Notes: generated from the letters alone by a model not told the origin. DNA of 64,000 bases from Patellaria atrata CBS 101060 (GCA_010093705.1 MU006098.1:355981-419980), one strand, 5' to 3'; counted from the stretch's first letter, positions 31,388-43,366 are shown. Numbers and translations are program-made.

Positions 31388-33109
31388 TCAGAATTGCTCC
31401 CGTATATCCAATGAAGTTGTCTTCCTGATATGACCGTGGCAAGTTTCCCTGTCCCTATGTGCGCTAAGCTCCATAGTATCAATCTGCGTATTCAGTTCAC
31501 TCTGACTACCATGATCTGTCCCGTCGCTAGCAACTCTTTTCTTTCGATAGCGATCCGAAGAAATGTCGGAATAGCTCTTTCGAGTATTCGACTTAGCTGT
31601 TCCGCATCCGTACCTAACCCATAGGGCTGGCAAAGAGGGTAGACAACCACAGATGAACCCAATAGCAACCTCCGCATTTCTAATTTCGTTAGCATATCAG
31701 AGGAAGGAAGTTGGGGGTTACATACGTCCAGAGTAGTACGCTTAGCCAACCGTAAGTTTTATCCTGATTGTGCTCAAAACGAATAGTATCTACGAGTCGA
31801 AGAATGCTGGCAATACAAGCCCTACAAATCTTAGTCCTGTTGATCAAGCAAAATATCCCTTTATATATACTCACAATCCGCCTGCTACAAAGACAAGCGA
31901 CACTCCAATCCTTTTGGATACCCTCATCTTAAGTTTCCAAATTGTAGGCAGAGGGAGAATCAGGATAAAAAGGTCCGAGACAATACTAACGACGCAATCT
32001 GTTATGAAGATGGCGTCACTGTCGAGACATTTCCCTTCAATAGTAGGATTCCAAAACTTGGGGATTGGCGAGCAGATGAATATCTTGACGATGGTAATCG
32101 CAATGTAGTAGAGAGCCATCAGGAGGATTCCGTAGTTGACGGAAATTCTGAGTATTCGGTTCACGCCAAAGACGCGCTTCACCATCAGTAGAATTGCTGC
32201 CTTCGTCGCGAAAGCCAGCGGTCCGTATAGAATCTCAATGATGTAGCCATACTATTTCCGATGAGCGTGACTGCGTCATGAAACTATTGGAAAAGACTCA
32301 CGTGAAATATGTCCATCACGTCGGTAACCAGCAGGTTCCACTGGTGAGTTCCGAATCCATGGTTCGAAACTGTTCTCATTAGGATTTGCAAATAATCATA
32401 AGGATGGACTCCTTACCCACTAAGCAAAGTGCTGAGTACGGAATCATTATAGCCTTTCGCCTGTTATCAGCATAAATAAGTTAGAGTACCACTGCATGAC
32501 CTACCCAAGCACAAGTACTAGCATCTATCCAGTGTTAGCGACTCTATACATATGTTGTGCGCTCTCCTGTCATGCAATTTCTTGCATAATGTACGCTACA
32601 TCTACAATTTCTCTCCCATTCTTTTTACGAATCAAAGGAAATGAAGGGAAGATGTTTAATTGTATGAACAATTCACAAAAACAAATCCGGATCTTATACA
32701 ACCGTCTGAAGGTATATCTGACTCCGTTGTACCGAAGTCCTCAGTTCGTACGGTGTAGTACGACCCGTACGCAGAACTCAAGTGTATGCATAATGGAGTT
32801 CCATTGATATACCAGACCCGACAGTTTGCCAGTAATCTGTTCCCCAAGCGGACAGAAACCTGAGCACTACTAACCGTGACAGAAAACATAAGCGTAAAAC
32901 GACTTACAATCATCAATTGTGAAAGCTTTGAGTACGAACGTCTTTGAGAATATTCTCAGTCCAAAGAAACCAGTAGTAGCTATTACCACAAGGATTTGAG
33001 TGAGGTTGTTGACCCAAGCGAGTGATGGTGGATCGGCGAAGTTAGGTTCTTGTCCCTCCGGAGGAGGCATCGCACCACGTATAGCAGATCGAAAGATAAA
33101 GGAAAGCAT
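31388..33109 (-). CDS. Fungal SAT4/rhodopsin-domain integral membrane protein
   Basis: Seven-exon model on the minus strand: 33109-32908, 32517-32505, 32460-32417, 32369-32302, 32251-31875, 31836-31726, 31679-31388; total 368 residues, exactly in frame. Family hallmarks are clear: an early TM then FVLKAFTIDD, SNHGFGTHQWN, a TM with TKAAILLMVKRVFG, the cysteine block KIFICSPIPKFWNPTIEGKC, ILPLPTIWKLKM, SILRLVDTIRF and an LWTNAEVAIGFICGCLPSL end. The hydrophilic tail is cytoplasm-like. These seven-helix proteins often flank fungal metabolite clusters; their function is mostly unknown. The 13-nt second exon and the 390-nt first intron are the weakest parts; one intron is only 38 nt. Confidence 0.75.
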
Positions 33110-34325
33110 CGTGACAGGAAATTAGTTCAAGTTCAGTACGACGACTCGAGGAAGGAAGATTCAACAATAAACGGATGGAGAATGAAGGGAGGAAAATGAA
33201 AGAAAATTTTAACATGTCTTCCATATTAGAAAAGGTAAGAAATTGAACAGCCCCAGAGCGAATAGAACATAGAAAGCTTGCCGACCCATGACCAGGGCAA
33301 ATGTCGCCGTTGTGTTCTGCATCTCGGGAAAGGGTTTTACCGTTTACTCCCAACTGAATATATTAAATTCTGTGGTAAGGTTTGCCTACCAGGAGGTTGC
33401 AAAGTATAGCAGAGCTAGGTATTCCAGCTGAACCCAGTGTTCATTTTACTGTACGTATACAGTTGCATCTTGGGAGTTTCAACGTCCAGTCACCTACCCT
33501 TACAAGGGATAAATCGTTGTACGGAATATAGCCGTAGCAGGAAACCCAGGAACTTTCAAAAAATCATAGCCACCTAAGCCGGGATATATTCCATGTCCTT
33601 TCGCCGCAGGCTCCTAGGGATATTTATCGATTCGGAATTACCAATTACACGCTCATTATTACCGTTTGAGTGGGTTCCAACAATTGACCTCGCATATGCA
33701 AGTACGCCCGCTTCCGTCGTTCCCTGTTATCTGTATGCACTGTCAGAAAATCGTTGACCCCACTACTAACAAATTGATGACCCCGGTGTCTGGTGTGAAA
33801 AGAAACTCTGTCGCAAACTTCTGTAGGTGGAAAATTTGACGACCTCTAAAAGAACACTGATTTTGAACCGCACACTTTTCGAGGAAATAGTATCAATGCG
33901 ATAGATTTTAATTGTTATACAGGGTTAAATATCGGAGCAGATTACCAAATTGAACTATGGTGGCCATTCATTCATGAGGTTCGCGCGGCATACGACAAGA
34001 AGATAACTGAATTTTCGACCAAAGATGATACCATGCAACTAACAACTAACTTGTGAAGTAATGGCATCCATTTCCCTGTCATGGCATTCATAACTTATTA
34101 TATGCTTCCATAAGAGCGAAAAAGTCGTAGAAAGTGGCCACAAATGGCAGTGCACCAGTATACGTTACAGTGTGCGTACATGTATCGAGGGCTACCATAT
34201 GTGGCTCGCGAGGAAATAGGTCACTGATTCCAAGGGTTAATCTAAAGGATTTTAAAGAGAAGAAGGCCGAGAGAAGCTAATGACATCTCAGAAATACGTT
34301 GGTGACGTTAGAACAAAGTAAATGT
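33110..34325. other. Intergenic, no gene seen
   Basis: About 1.2 kb of AT-rich sequence between the SAT4-type gene's start and the P450 gene's 3' end. No coding pattern. Confidence 0.5.
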
Positions 34326-36023
34326 TTACTTTTGGCGTAACCGAAAACGCACTAGCGGTCCATCCGCGAAGGTCGTAAATCGATCTACCGCTTGACGGTC
34401 TCGCCATAGAAACATCTGGATGGTATCTAGATCGTCGGTGTCTTTTGGTCTTTCCATTTCCATATCGAAGAGCCAAACCAGCCTTGCTATCGCTACCTTC
34501 ATCTCCGTTAGAGCCCACGCCTTTCCAATACAGTTTGCGGCTCCTGAACTGAACGGATTGGTTGATGCCTCGGCTAGATGCACGCTTTCCTCGGTTACCT
34601 GGGCGCTCTTGATCCATCGAGACGGTTTGAAAGTCAAAGCATCAGGGAAATATTCCGGATTTCGATGTACAACGGATTGAGGCGCTGCAACATCCACTCC
34701 TGCGGGGATATGGTGTCCTTCTATATTGAGACCTCCTGGAAGAACAAGTCGTTGAATCATAGAATGCACAACAGGAGAGAGACGCAGAGATTCTGATATA
34801 GCCGCAGAAAGATATTCGCAGCCATTAAGGGTTTTACCGGGGCGAATTTCGTCGGCCGAGGAGAATTGTACGTCAAGTTCTTCGCGAAGTCGATTAACCT
34901 CGTTAGGATTGTTCAACAAATGGAACAGCGTATTTGAAAGTGCAACCGCCGTAGTTTCTGACCCTATGTCGCTGTTTAGCCATTTTTCGATCGGATTCGA
35001 GAAGAACTGACCTGCTGTAACAAGAAGAGCGCTCTCGCTCTCCATTTCCAGAGAGTCGAATGTTTCCGAGCCATCGATACTCCTTTTTAGTAGTGTACTA
35101 AAGACGTTCGGTTTACAACTTCCAAATTCCACTTTCTCTATAACATCTCGCGCTAACGCACCGCAGAAAGTTTGGTAATCGCGCAAATCCTTTAGTAGTA
35201 CTGGAAAAACTTTGATGATAGATGCGAATAAGGGCGCAACGCTATACATGTAACCGAGCTGCAATCTGTTTAGCACTGTCCTCGAGTAAGATGCTATCAA
35301 ACTCACAGTATTCATTCCTTTGAAGGCCATCTTCATATTTGTTAAGAGTCTTTCCATTTCAAGGTCTCCATCTAGTGCACAAAAGGATCGACCAAAGCAG
35401 AACTCTCCCATGACATCAAAAGAGAAAGCGCTGAACATATGACTCATATCTACAGGTGATGTCCAACCACTCTTTCTCTTAGCTAAGGCAATTGATTCTG
35501 TTAGTTTCTCAACTAGAGATAAGAGACTAGCTTCATATGTCTGCAGCATTTTCTCTGAAAAGGAATGACTGAGTATCCGCCTTTTTCGGGTATGTATAGC
35601 TTTGTCTCGCGTAGTGTGTATACTCGGGGAGTCTTTAGAGAGCACTGCCCATACATCATACCAATCCGACTTCATCGTGTTCGCCTTTTTGCCGTAAACA
35701 AGAGTCCATGCTTGATTACTATTGATGGAGAGGCGGTTAGGTCCATAGCGGACAAATTTCCCGTATTTCGCATGAAGACGCGCGAAGTTTGAATGGTTAT
35801 CATCCTGAAGACAGTGATACACCGCGTACCAGTCGGTTATTTGACCCATCCATGGGCCCGGGTATCGCGAGAGAGGATGAAAATATAATCGGTATATGAA
35901 GGTGCAAACGACCTATACAATTATAAGCCTATGATTTTACGAGAGAAAGAGGACTCATACCCAAGCGCAGATAATACTGCCAATAGAAAAGAGAGTTTTC
36001 AGAATCATCGACCCAGCTTCCAT
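34326..36023 (-). CDS. Cytochrome P450 monooxygenase
   Basis: Three exons on the minus strand, 36023-35961, 35912-35012 and 34963-34326, give 533 residues exactly in frame. Both introns are 48 nt (GTATGA...TATAG and GTCAGT...CATAG). The first exon supplies the membrane anchor. Exon 2 begins with RLYFHPLSRYPGPW, the usual fungal P450 hinge. Removing the second intron rebuilds the oxygen-binding I-helix LLVTAGSETTAVALS. The ExxR motif is ESLR, and the haem loop is FSSGAANCIGKAW with the ligand cysteine at about residue 466. All key residues are present, so the enzyme looks whole. It is an ER-bound hydroxylase or epoxidase of a small molecule. It is divergent from the UbiA-type gene, which suggests joint control and a shared pathway. 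Confidence 0.9.
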
Positions 36024-37376
36024 TTTATGTAATTCTATAGTTCAGGGTGGATTGAATTGTTAAGTCACAAGACGAAACCACCCTTTAAGTTTTGAAAAGC
36101 TAGAATAATCGTGTTCTAGATGTTTTGTAGGTCCTTTACTGATAAACGGCGTTTTGTGCGCGAGTAGTCGACAGTAGCATAGTAGTATTAGTAGCAGTAT
36201 TAGCAGCAGAATTCCTTTGTCTCGCTTCACACTTCTAAGTAGGTCTATCAGCTCACGGTAGCTGACTTCACTGGGTTAGAATCGTAGTGAAGATATGGAA
36301 CTAGTTTCCTGCGGGAACCGCTGGTGTGAAAGTTGGAAGAGGTACAGCACCCTGAGTTTCGGGCTCTCCAAACAAGGTTTCTTTAACCAAATAACCGCAT
36401 CATTTGCCGAAACGTTCCGTTCGAGTATGGCCCAAATGTACAACTGACTCGATATCTTCGTTTTCGTGGGATGTGCGGGGTTCGGCGAAGTACTCAGTAC
36501 GAGGTGGTTGCACAACATGTGGCATCGGGGGGCAAAATATCGCTATTCTGCAAAGTCAACTCGCCTACTCATTAAGTAGAGAGTATCAAACTAAAATGAG
36601 ACTTTTGGTGAACAAATGGAAACTTTCAACGTTGGTATATGTTTGTCGCCACAAATGTATCCTGCAAATTCTGAGAAGAAGCGAATCAATTTTGATTAAT
36701 TTGACACTCAATGTAGGATATCTCTTTTCTAATGATGTGATATCTCAGGGAACATACTATTATTCATACTGTACTCTGTATGTATGAAGACTATCAACGC
36801 AAGCGAAGAGTTCTCTTTGGCTTCAAAGACTGGAGTACGAATCTGCGAGTAGGAATGCGACCTAGAGTGAAAATGTTCTGGGAAAATTTCGACAAAAGGC
36901 CAACGGCTACCAAGAAAGTGAGAGGAGTTCCATAAGGTAGCAAGACGCTATATCCACATCGGTATGCCCAATTGTTTGTAACATGTTAGGGTTGTAGTCT
37001 ACTTTCTGTAGCAAGGTACAGTTACTCCACTCTTACGAGCTAGTGAAGTAAACATGCAATGTCCTGGAAAGGGTGTCAGACCGTAGTGTTATGTGAAAGA
37101 CGCCTAGAAATAAAAATTTCGTACCCTAGTCTTTTTTGATATCGTCTTTTTCCAGGGAGCGTTGGTGATAGACTCCCATATTGTCTAAAGGGTGATGCAC
37201 ATAGAAATCACAGGTTAGACGCGCAGAGACATGTTGATCATCATAACTGCCGAATCTCACCATAGAGAGGGTGGTGATGTAACTGAGATCTTGAAGTGAC
37301 TATATAATATCAGGGTTCTGGGAGGCAAAAGCAGAGCGGCAAGTTACTCACTAGGGCAAAACAGAACTCTGATCAA
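36024..37376. promoter_or_regulatory. Divergent upstream region between P450 and UbiA-type genes
   Basis: A 1.35-kb gene-free interval between two divergent starts. It holds a short TAG/CAG trinucleotide run near 36172-36207 and several TATA-like sequences (for example CTATATAATATC near 37300). No specific factor site was identified. Confidence 0.45.
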
Positions 37377-38333
37377 ATGATGGCTTCTGGTGAACCTATT
37401 CAAACAGATCTTTTTCCTCAAGTTAAATCCAATTCGTCGACGGATAGTTGGATACGTTCTTTACTCTATGATGCCAAAACAGTCTGGTTTATCATTGAGA
37501 ATTACCAGAACATTATACTGGTATGGACATTCCTGAGTGGTGTTGGAGCGTTTGCTGGGCCTGCTCTAAGCAATAGAGAGGCTTGCAATATTCACCATCT
37601 CGCTACCCACATCCCATTGTCATTGCTCTGGATGATATTCACGGCTCTTGTCTTCGCCATCAGTAATCAGAGGTCTCCGTCAAGCATTATCGAGGACAAG
37701 ATCAATAAACCGCAGCGACCACTACCATCTGGCCGTATCACGGAGCATGGAATGCGCAGGCTCCTCTGTTACCTTATTCCCGTTACGTATATTCTTACGC
37801 TTTTTATCGGAGGCTCAAACATCTTTCTTTTGAGCGTTGTAACAAGTTGGTTATACAACGAGCTCGGAGCTGGTGACGAGAACTTCTACTCCCGCCAGAT
37901 ACTGAACGGGGTGGGCTTGATAGGATGGCACGCCGGATCCGTGCTCGTTGCGAGTGGAGTTGGTACTGAATTCCATACCAAGGGCATCCAATGGATCTTT
38001 CTGTTGGGAGCCGCAGTTACGTTCACTATCGCCATACAAGATTACAAAGATATGGAAGGGGACATTGCGGTAGGGAAAGTCACCAACCCGATCGTCTGGG
38101 GCATGACGCCGTCCAAGATCTTCTGTGCAGTAATGATGGTCACCTGGGCCTTTATTGCCTGTTGGTTCTGGAATGTCGACTTACTGGTGCTAGCAATATA
38201 CATGGTCATATCCCTAGTCCAAGGTATAAGAGTGGTGGTTGTTCAAGGGAAACGGGCTGAGGCATTGAGTCTCGAGCTCTGGTATGTCTGGCTTCTCATG
38301 TTATGCATTCTTCCCATTTCAACCCGCTTCTGA
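37377..38333 (+). CDS. UbiA-type membrane terpene cyclase / prenyltransferase-like
   Basis: Intronless, 318 residues, with 7-8 membrane segments. The first acidic motif, residues about 97-114, reads NQRSPSSIIEDKINKPQR. This is not the NDxxDxxxD of classical UbiA prenyltransferases but resembles the EDxxNKPxRP pattern I recall for fungal UbiA-type sesquiterpene cyclases of the fumagillin (Fma-TC) kind. The second motif, DYKDMEGDIAVGK at about 222-234, keeps the aspartates that bind Mg-diphosphate. Family members bind isoprenyl diphosphates in the membrane. Together with the divergent P450 and nearby methyltransferase the gene suggests a small terpenoid pathway. A prenyltransferase role is the main alternative. 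The second ATG two codons in is equally possible as start. Confidence 0.8.
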   Translation: MMASGEPIQTDLFPQVKSNSSTDSWIRSLLYDAKTVWFIIENYQNIILVWTFLSGVGAFAGPALSNREACNIHHLATHIPLSLLWMIFTALVFAISNQRSPSSIIEDKINKPQRPLPSGRITEHGMRRLLCYLIPVTYILTLFIGGSNIFLLSVVTSWLYNELGAGDENFYSRQILNGVGLIGWHAGSVLVASGVGTEFHTKGIQWIFLLGAAVTFTIAIQDYKDMEGDIAVGKVTNPIVWGMTPSKIFCAVMMVTWAFIACWFWNVDLLVLAIYMVISLVQGIRVVVVQGKRAEALSLELWYVWLLMLCILPISTRF

Positions 38334-38769
38334 TAGTTTCATTTGGGGGAGGATTCATAATGGATATACCACTGTACACAGAAATTCGTTGTATTGGAGA
38401 TCACGGAGATGCCGTACAGTATTGGGATGGAGGCTCGATGGGAACTATACTATATATAGCTTAGTTCTTAAGACTAGTTCTCAGCCTCAACATCTCCCAC
38501 AAAGTACTCCGAAAAGTGAAGGAACCCCTAACATAGCTTCGGGAAGCATTGCTACCTGATAAGATATATATCTAAGTGTATAGTGCTATTAGATATAACT
38601 ACAGGCGTAATAGAACTAATGCAAACAGTAAGCTACCTTAACCATATTTCCTTATCCCATTGGATCATTACAAGAACAACTCACGTCAACTACCTCTACC
38701 GAACTACACCACTGCTCACCTTCTTCAGAACGCTACTGTTTAGCAGACTCCCTCATTGCAAGTAGGAAG
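38334..38769. other. Intergenic, promoter of the F-box gene
   Basis: No coding pattern. The leader before 38770 is CA/CT-rich. Confidence 0.4.
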
Positions 38770-40019
38770 ATGCGTATCCTCCTAGGTCTGCCCACTGAAC
38801 TGCTCGTTATCATCGTCTCCAACCTCACACACCACCTCCCCACTCTCATCTCCCTTCTACATACCTGCAAAATTCTCTCCACAATCACGGAGACGGCCCT
38901 CTACCAAACATTTCATCTCTCTTGGGACTCCCAACTCGACCCCGCCCGCACCAAGGCCCGCGCTCGCCGTCGAGAAGGGCCCTATCTCATCCTCCCACGT
39001 TTCGTCCTCGCCCTCCTACGGTCCCCAGAAAAAGCGCGTCTGGTTCATCACATTGACATGCAAGGGCCTGTGCCATTTGAGTTGTTGGGGGAGGCAGAAA
39101 AGCCGCAGAGACGGAGGCGGAGTGGCTACCGCTTGTCAAGGTCATCGAGAAATACTCAATTCCAACATACTCCTTGACCTTGGATCTAATGCGCGGAAGC
39201 AGGAGCGCAGAATTTCTAGTGCTCTTGCTTTTGTGCGAGAACTTAGTCGAGCTGAATGTTCCAGCACCGATGAAAGTAGGCGATGGGGTGTGGGCACCGA
39301 GGATCGATTTGTTGCTTGGCCCCGACGCTCCTTTACATGCAAAAACATTCCATGGCTTTAAGAAGCTGAGGCGTATCTCGCTCAGGGGCGATAATAGAGG
39401 TCACCGTCTCGGCCAGGGCAGCGTATCACTATCACATCTGACATGGATGCTACGGCTTCCGCAACTGCGCCATTTTGAGGTTGTCGGTGCGGATCTGTGG
39501 AAAGATCATATGCATGATACTGAAACAGTCGTGTCCTACGATAATCACGGCCTCGATCTTGTTACATTTTATCAGTACCCTGACATAATTCCCAAATCCT
39601 CAAGTATAGAAACGCTAGTCTTCGAGGAATGCTCCCTTCCGTGCCTTACGCTCGCTCAGCTTATCCAGGCTTGCACATCCCTTAAGTCTTTTACAGTCCG
39701 CTGGCCAGGTTCTAAAGCGCCGCAGTACTATAGTCCATGGTTTCCGGATCTATATTCTGCGCTTGTGGAGCACGGAGGCTCTCTAGAACGGCTGGTGCTG
39801 GATGTGCGGAACACAGTTTTATGGAATTGGGATTCCTGGGACCGGGCACATTGCAAGTCAATTATGGAGGTTGCGGATAAGCTGAGTCCCATTGGGTGCT
39901 TGAGGCCTTTGGAGAGACTTGAGTATCTAGAGATATCAACAATTATACTTGGTAATCATGGAGACTTTTCAACGGCTCTCCCGTCTGGTCTGAAGAAGGC
40001 AGTGATATTAGAGTATTAG
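38770..40019 (+). CDS. F-box protein with LRR-like C-terminus, one apparent frameshift
   Basis: The ATG at 38770 opens an F-box (LLGLPTELLVIIVSNLTHHLPTLISLLHTCKIL, residues 3-36), the Skp1-binding module of SCF ubiquitin ligases. The frame then slips: coding character passes to the next frame at or near a G5 run (39087-39091) and continues EWLPLVKVIEKYSIPTYSL... to the stop at 40019. The second part has repeated leucine-rich strands (LVELNVPAP, LRRISLRGDN, ETLVFEECSLP, LERLVLDVRN) as in substrate-binding LRR regions. Adding one base restores 417 codons. A homopolymer assembly error is as likely as a real mutation. No splice pair explains the shift. Confidence 0.75.
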
Positions 40020-40812
40020 GCAAGTACGTCCTTGTATTTGTATAAGTGATGATGGATGCTTGACCAAGGTACGGTATAAAGATATCTCAGTACAAAGGCG
40101 AATCCTTACAATAAAGGGGGCTCTGAAGTTACTAGACGTCCTGTCATACAGACTGTACGATTACTCCTAGCATTTCCAACCAAGGGTAACTTTGGGACAA
40201 AATGTTGGAAGCATTTAGATGATCGCCTCAAGTGTATACATTCACAGTACCGATTATATTCATGCAGGTAAAAGTTCCATTGCCCTACCATGATCCATGA
40301 GCGCTTCTCCTAGCTTGGTCCGTGTGGTCTCTAAAGGGCTTTGGTCCTTAATGCGAAACGAATAGCTCGCGCCGGTTGAGCAGATTGCTTGAGTCGATTT
40401 AGATTAGACTTGCTAGCCAAACTGTACAACGAAAGCAAATTGTATAAACTGACCCAGATTTTACAGTACAGTGCAAACTACCCCAAACTGTAAAGTTTGA
40501 CTGGACGAACAAGCTGGCGGGACTGTACCAAATGAGCCTATTTCGCAGGACTGACCAGGTGGAATGAATTGAATAGGTTGTATTAGGCGATGAGAGTACG
40601 AAATGAGGAGCCTGTATATCATAACCCACGGGTGCCCAAAAGCTTGAACTGTGGCAAAGGTAGACGTATACGAAAATCTTCGAGTTTGAAAGCATACCAC
40701 TGAATGTGCAGCAAGCTTATAGAAAGAAGAACACGCTAGGGGTAGGGAGAGAACATAGTCGTATTCCAGTACCTACAGTGATGATATATGATACACCTAA
40801 GTCATCCATATA
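40020..40812. other. Convergent intergenic region, no gene seen
   Basis: Contains loosely repeated CAAACTGTA words (40423-40495) but no gene. Confidence 0.45.
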
Positions 40813-42156
40813 CTACTTCCCTCGCTCCAACAACTTCACAAGAGTTTCTAGCACTAGATCCGCCTTCTCACTACACCTAACAGCAAACCTACCCGTATTA
40901 GCTGGTGGTACATTTGCGAAGAAGGTCTCCTCGCCCCTCACACCACCTAAATTAACGATTCCAACCGGCATGCCGTTCTCTGTTGCTCTTTTCACAAGCC
41001 TCCACGCAGAATAGGTCGCCAAGCTGCTCCCCACCACTAATATCCGACTTGACTCATCAACAGCGCTTTCCGCCGCCGTCTTGACAAGAGTTGGAATATT
41101 CTCCCCAAACATGACCACTGCCGGCTTCAGTATACCCCCTGTAGAGGTCGTTGCCCAGGCTCCATCCAGATCGATGTCTACCCTTATTGAGTTCCCATTC
41201 ACACCAACAGGTGAATTCTGAAGACATACAGGACACGCCGGATACCTAAAGGTGCTATACGGCGCGTTCGGGATATCCACGTCGCCATCGGGGTTCGTCT
41301 TTAGCCCCTTCTTTTTCCGTTCTTCGGGGTTCTCAGTGGTGAGGGCGCCGCTTGCGAGCATTTCGGCCAGGAACTCGGCCCAGGTAGGGTTGAGCCGGGA
41401 GAGTTCGGTTTGGAACTGGGAACGCGGGTATTCGGAGCGGCAGGTGAGGCAGATGAGGGAGCGGAGATAGCCATGCAGTTCGATTGTAGGAACGGAGGGA
41501 TGGGTGAGGGGGTGGAAAGAGTCAACGTCTAGAGATAGATAGGTCAGTTGTAATGTCTACAAGACCGCATTGTTCAAGTTCAGGAACTACGGTATGTATA
41601 TTATCCTACAGAGTTCCGATACCCTCGGAGGCTCGTTGCTCGGTTGCGACTTTTGATATTAGTCACCTTATCCCAATTGGCACTTAATACAGGTTTATGA
41701 ATGCATACTCTAAGTCAATAGAAATCTCAACCTACTCTGCGTGATCACCTTACTGACCCATCCCCGCTCTCCTAACATCCCTACAGCATGGTGTGCTCTA
41801 TTCGGCCTCGCCCTCTCTAAATTGGTCCATCCCAGGAAACTCCTCGCCCAATATCTCTTCCTCGCCTCATGATCATTTGTGAATTCGTGAAAGTATATTG
41901 GACGATATGTCTTATTCAGCGTATAAGTGCCATTGGTACCTCTATAATCAGCCAGTCCTGATGCCACACTAATCCCCGCTCCTGTCAAGAGTACAGTCTT
42001 GTCACCATCCTTCCCACGACTCTTTAACTGGTGAGATGGCGGTGCAGTAAAGAAATTATACAACGCCGCAACAGCGCCAGTGAGTGTATTCGCATTGCGG
42101 GGAATAATAGTCGGAAGCGGTAGCGGGGAGGTGTAAGGTACGCGCATTAACCCCAT
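40813..42156 (-). CDS. Sir2-family NAD-dependent deacylase, class II (SIRT4-like)
   Basis: Two exons, 42156-41736 and 41528-40813, with a 207-nt intron (GTAGGT donor, TCTAG acceptor); 378 residues in frame. Motifs: the NAD-binding loop TGAGISVASGLADYRG at about residue 58, ITQNVDSFH rebuilt exactly across the splice junction (catalytic His), zinc cysteines CLTC and CPVC, VVMFGENIP and VGSSLATYSAWRLV, with IVNLGG near the end. The GAGxSxxSGxxDYRG form and the N-terminal basic stretch fit class II, mitochondrial SIRT4-type sirtuins, which remove acyl groups or transfer ADP-ribose. All catalytic residues are visible. The intron is long for this window. Confidence 0.88.
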
Positions 42157-42696
42157 TCTTTAAGGGCGGGATGAGATACAGTTGAGGGACTAGACATGAT
42201 GGTGTTGGTGTTTGAGGATGGGGCGGATCGAAGATGGGAGAAGAGACGGCTTTGGGTGAGCGTCATGGCTGGCGGGCGGTTGTGCCAAGGGACAGGGCTG
42301 GATCGAGCCGATACTCTGGATAGAGGTTCAACGCGTCGCGTCGCGCCCTCCTGGGCGCAATGTGGTCCCGACGGACGGGTATGGGACGGGTGGTGTAGCG
42401 GATGCTTGATTGTGTCAGATTCAGTAATGTAAAATATGAAATGTTCATTTAGTACTTGATTAATGGAAAGAGATCTTTAGTCGTTAACTGCGCCTATTCT
42501 ACCTTACAATGCGAATTACAGAATGCCAACCCTCCCTACCGTTGATTTTACAGAAAATAATGAAGACTAAAACTACAATGAAGGGAATTCGTGCGTTATT
42601 CATGGACATTAATGCTTCATTCCGGCCCAGACGATGTTTCCCCCGGACTCCAGACACCAACAAAACTCTCTGCGTTATTTCATTCGCTTCGTAATT
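42157..42696. other. Upstream region of the sirtuin gene
   Basis: 540 bases with no coding pattern on either strand; a GC-rich patch lies at about 42230-42400. Confidence 0.45.
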
Positions 42697-43366
42697 TTAT
42701 GCCGAAGGACCGGCTGCGGGAGATGGAGAGAGCATAGATTGTATGCTAAGTCCTCCACGTGGATGAGGTGCGTTGTCATTACTCGAATGACGATGCCGCG
42801 AACCACCATCATCTATCTCGTTCTCAGCATCCGAACAACCGATGCCGCTGTCGCCCTCATCCATACCTCGCTTCCTTTGTGCCGACCGATTTGCTGATTG
42901 GAGGTTCTTCAATCCCTTTTCCATACACTATGTATTGTCAGATCGTTTGAAACCGTAGCGGTATGGCGCGCACCGCAGGGCTGTACTGCGCACGTACCTT
43001 TTGCTCCACCATTGTCCACTTCTCACCAAGTCGAGTCGCAAGGATGCTCCACATCTCGCGACGGACTTCCATATATACCGACGCGAGTGTCTCCAGCTTG
43101 AGTCCATCCCAGTCTTCAGCGTTGCGCCGCTCCATCAGTCGCTCATGGCGCTTTCGACATGCGTTGGCGGTCTTTGCAGGAAAGTGTTTTGAGGCTATCG
43201 GTTGCCAATTGAGGCCCGCTGAGCGGGCAGCCAGGAGTATCTCATCATCTTGCGCGGACCATGTCGTAGCGCCCCGACTATGTGTCGACGAGGAGGGAAG
43301 TTGTTGAGGGACGCCGATAGGATTGGCCCGGTAATGGATTGTCGAGGGTTTGATGTCTTTGGGCAT
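42697..43366 (-). CDS. Myb/SANT-like DNA-binding protein
   Basis: Two exons, 43366-42998 and 42927-42697, with a 70-nt intron (GTACGT donor, CATAG acceptor); 199 residues in frame. Residues about 33-80 (TTWSAQDDEILLAARSAGLNWQ..., HFPAKTANACRKRHERLME) form one Myb/SANT repeat with spaced tryptophans, a nuclear DNA- or chromatin-binding fold. A helical block follows (LETLASVYMEVRREMWSILA). The second exon is basic and then acidic/Ser-rich and lacks structure. The target is unknown. Confidence 0.78.
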
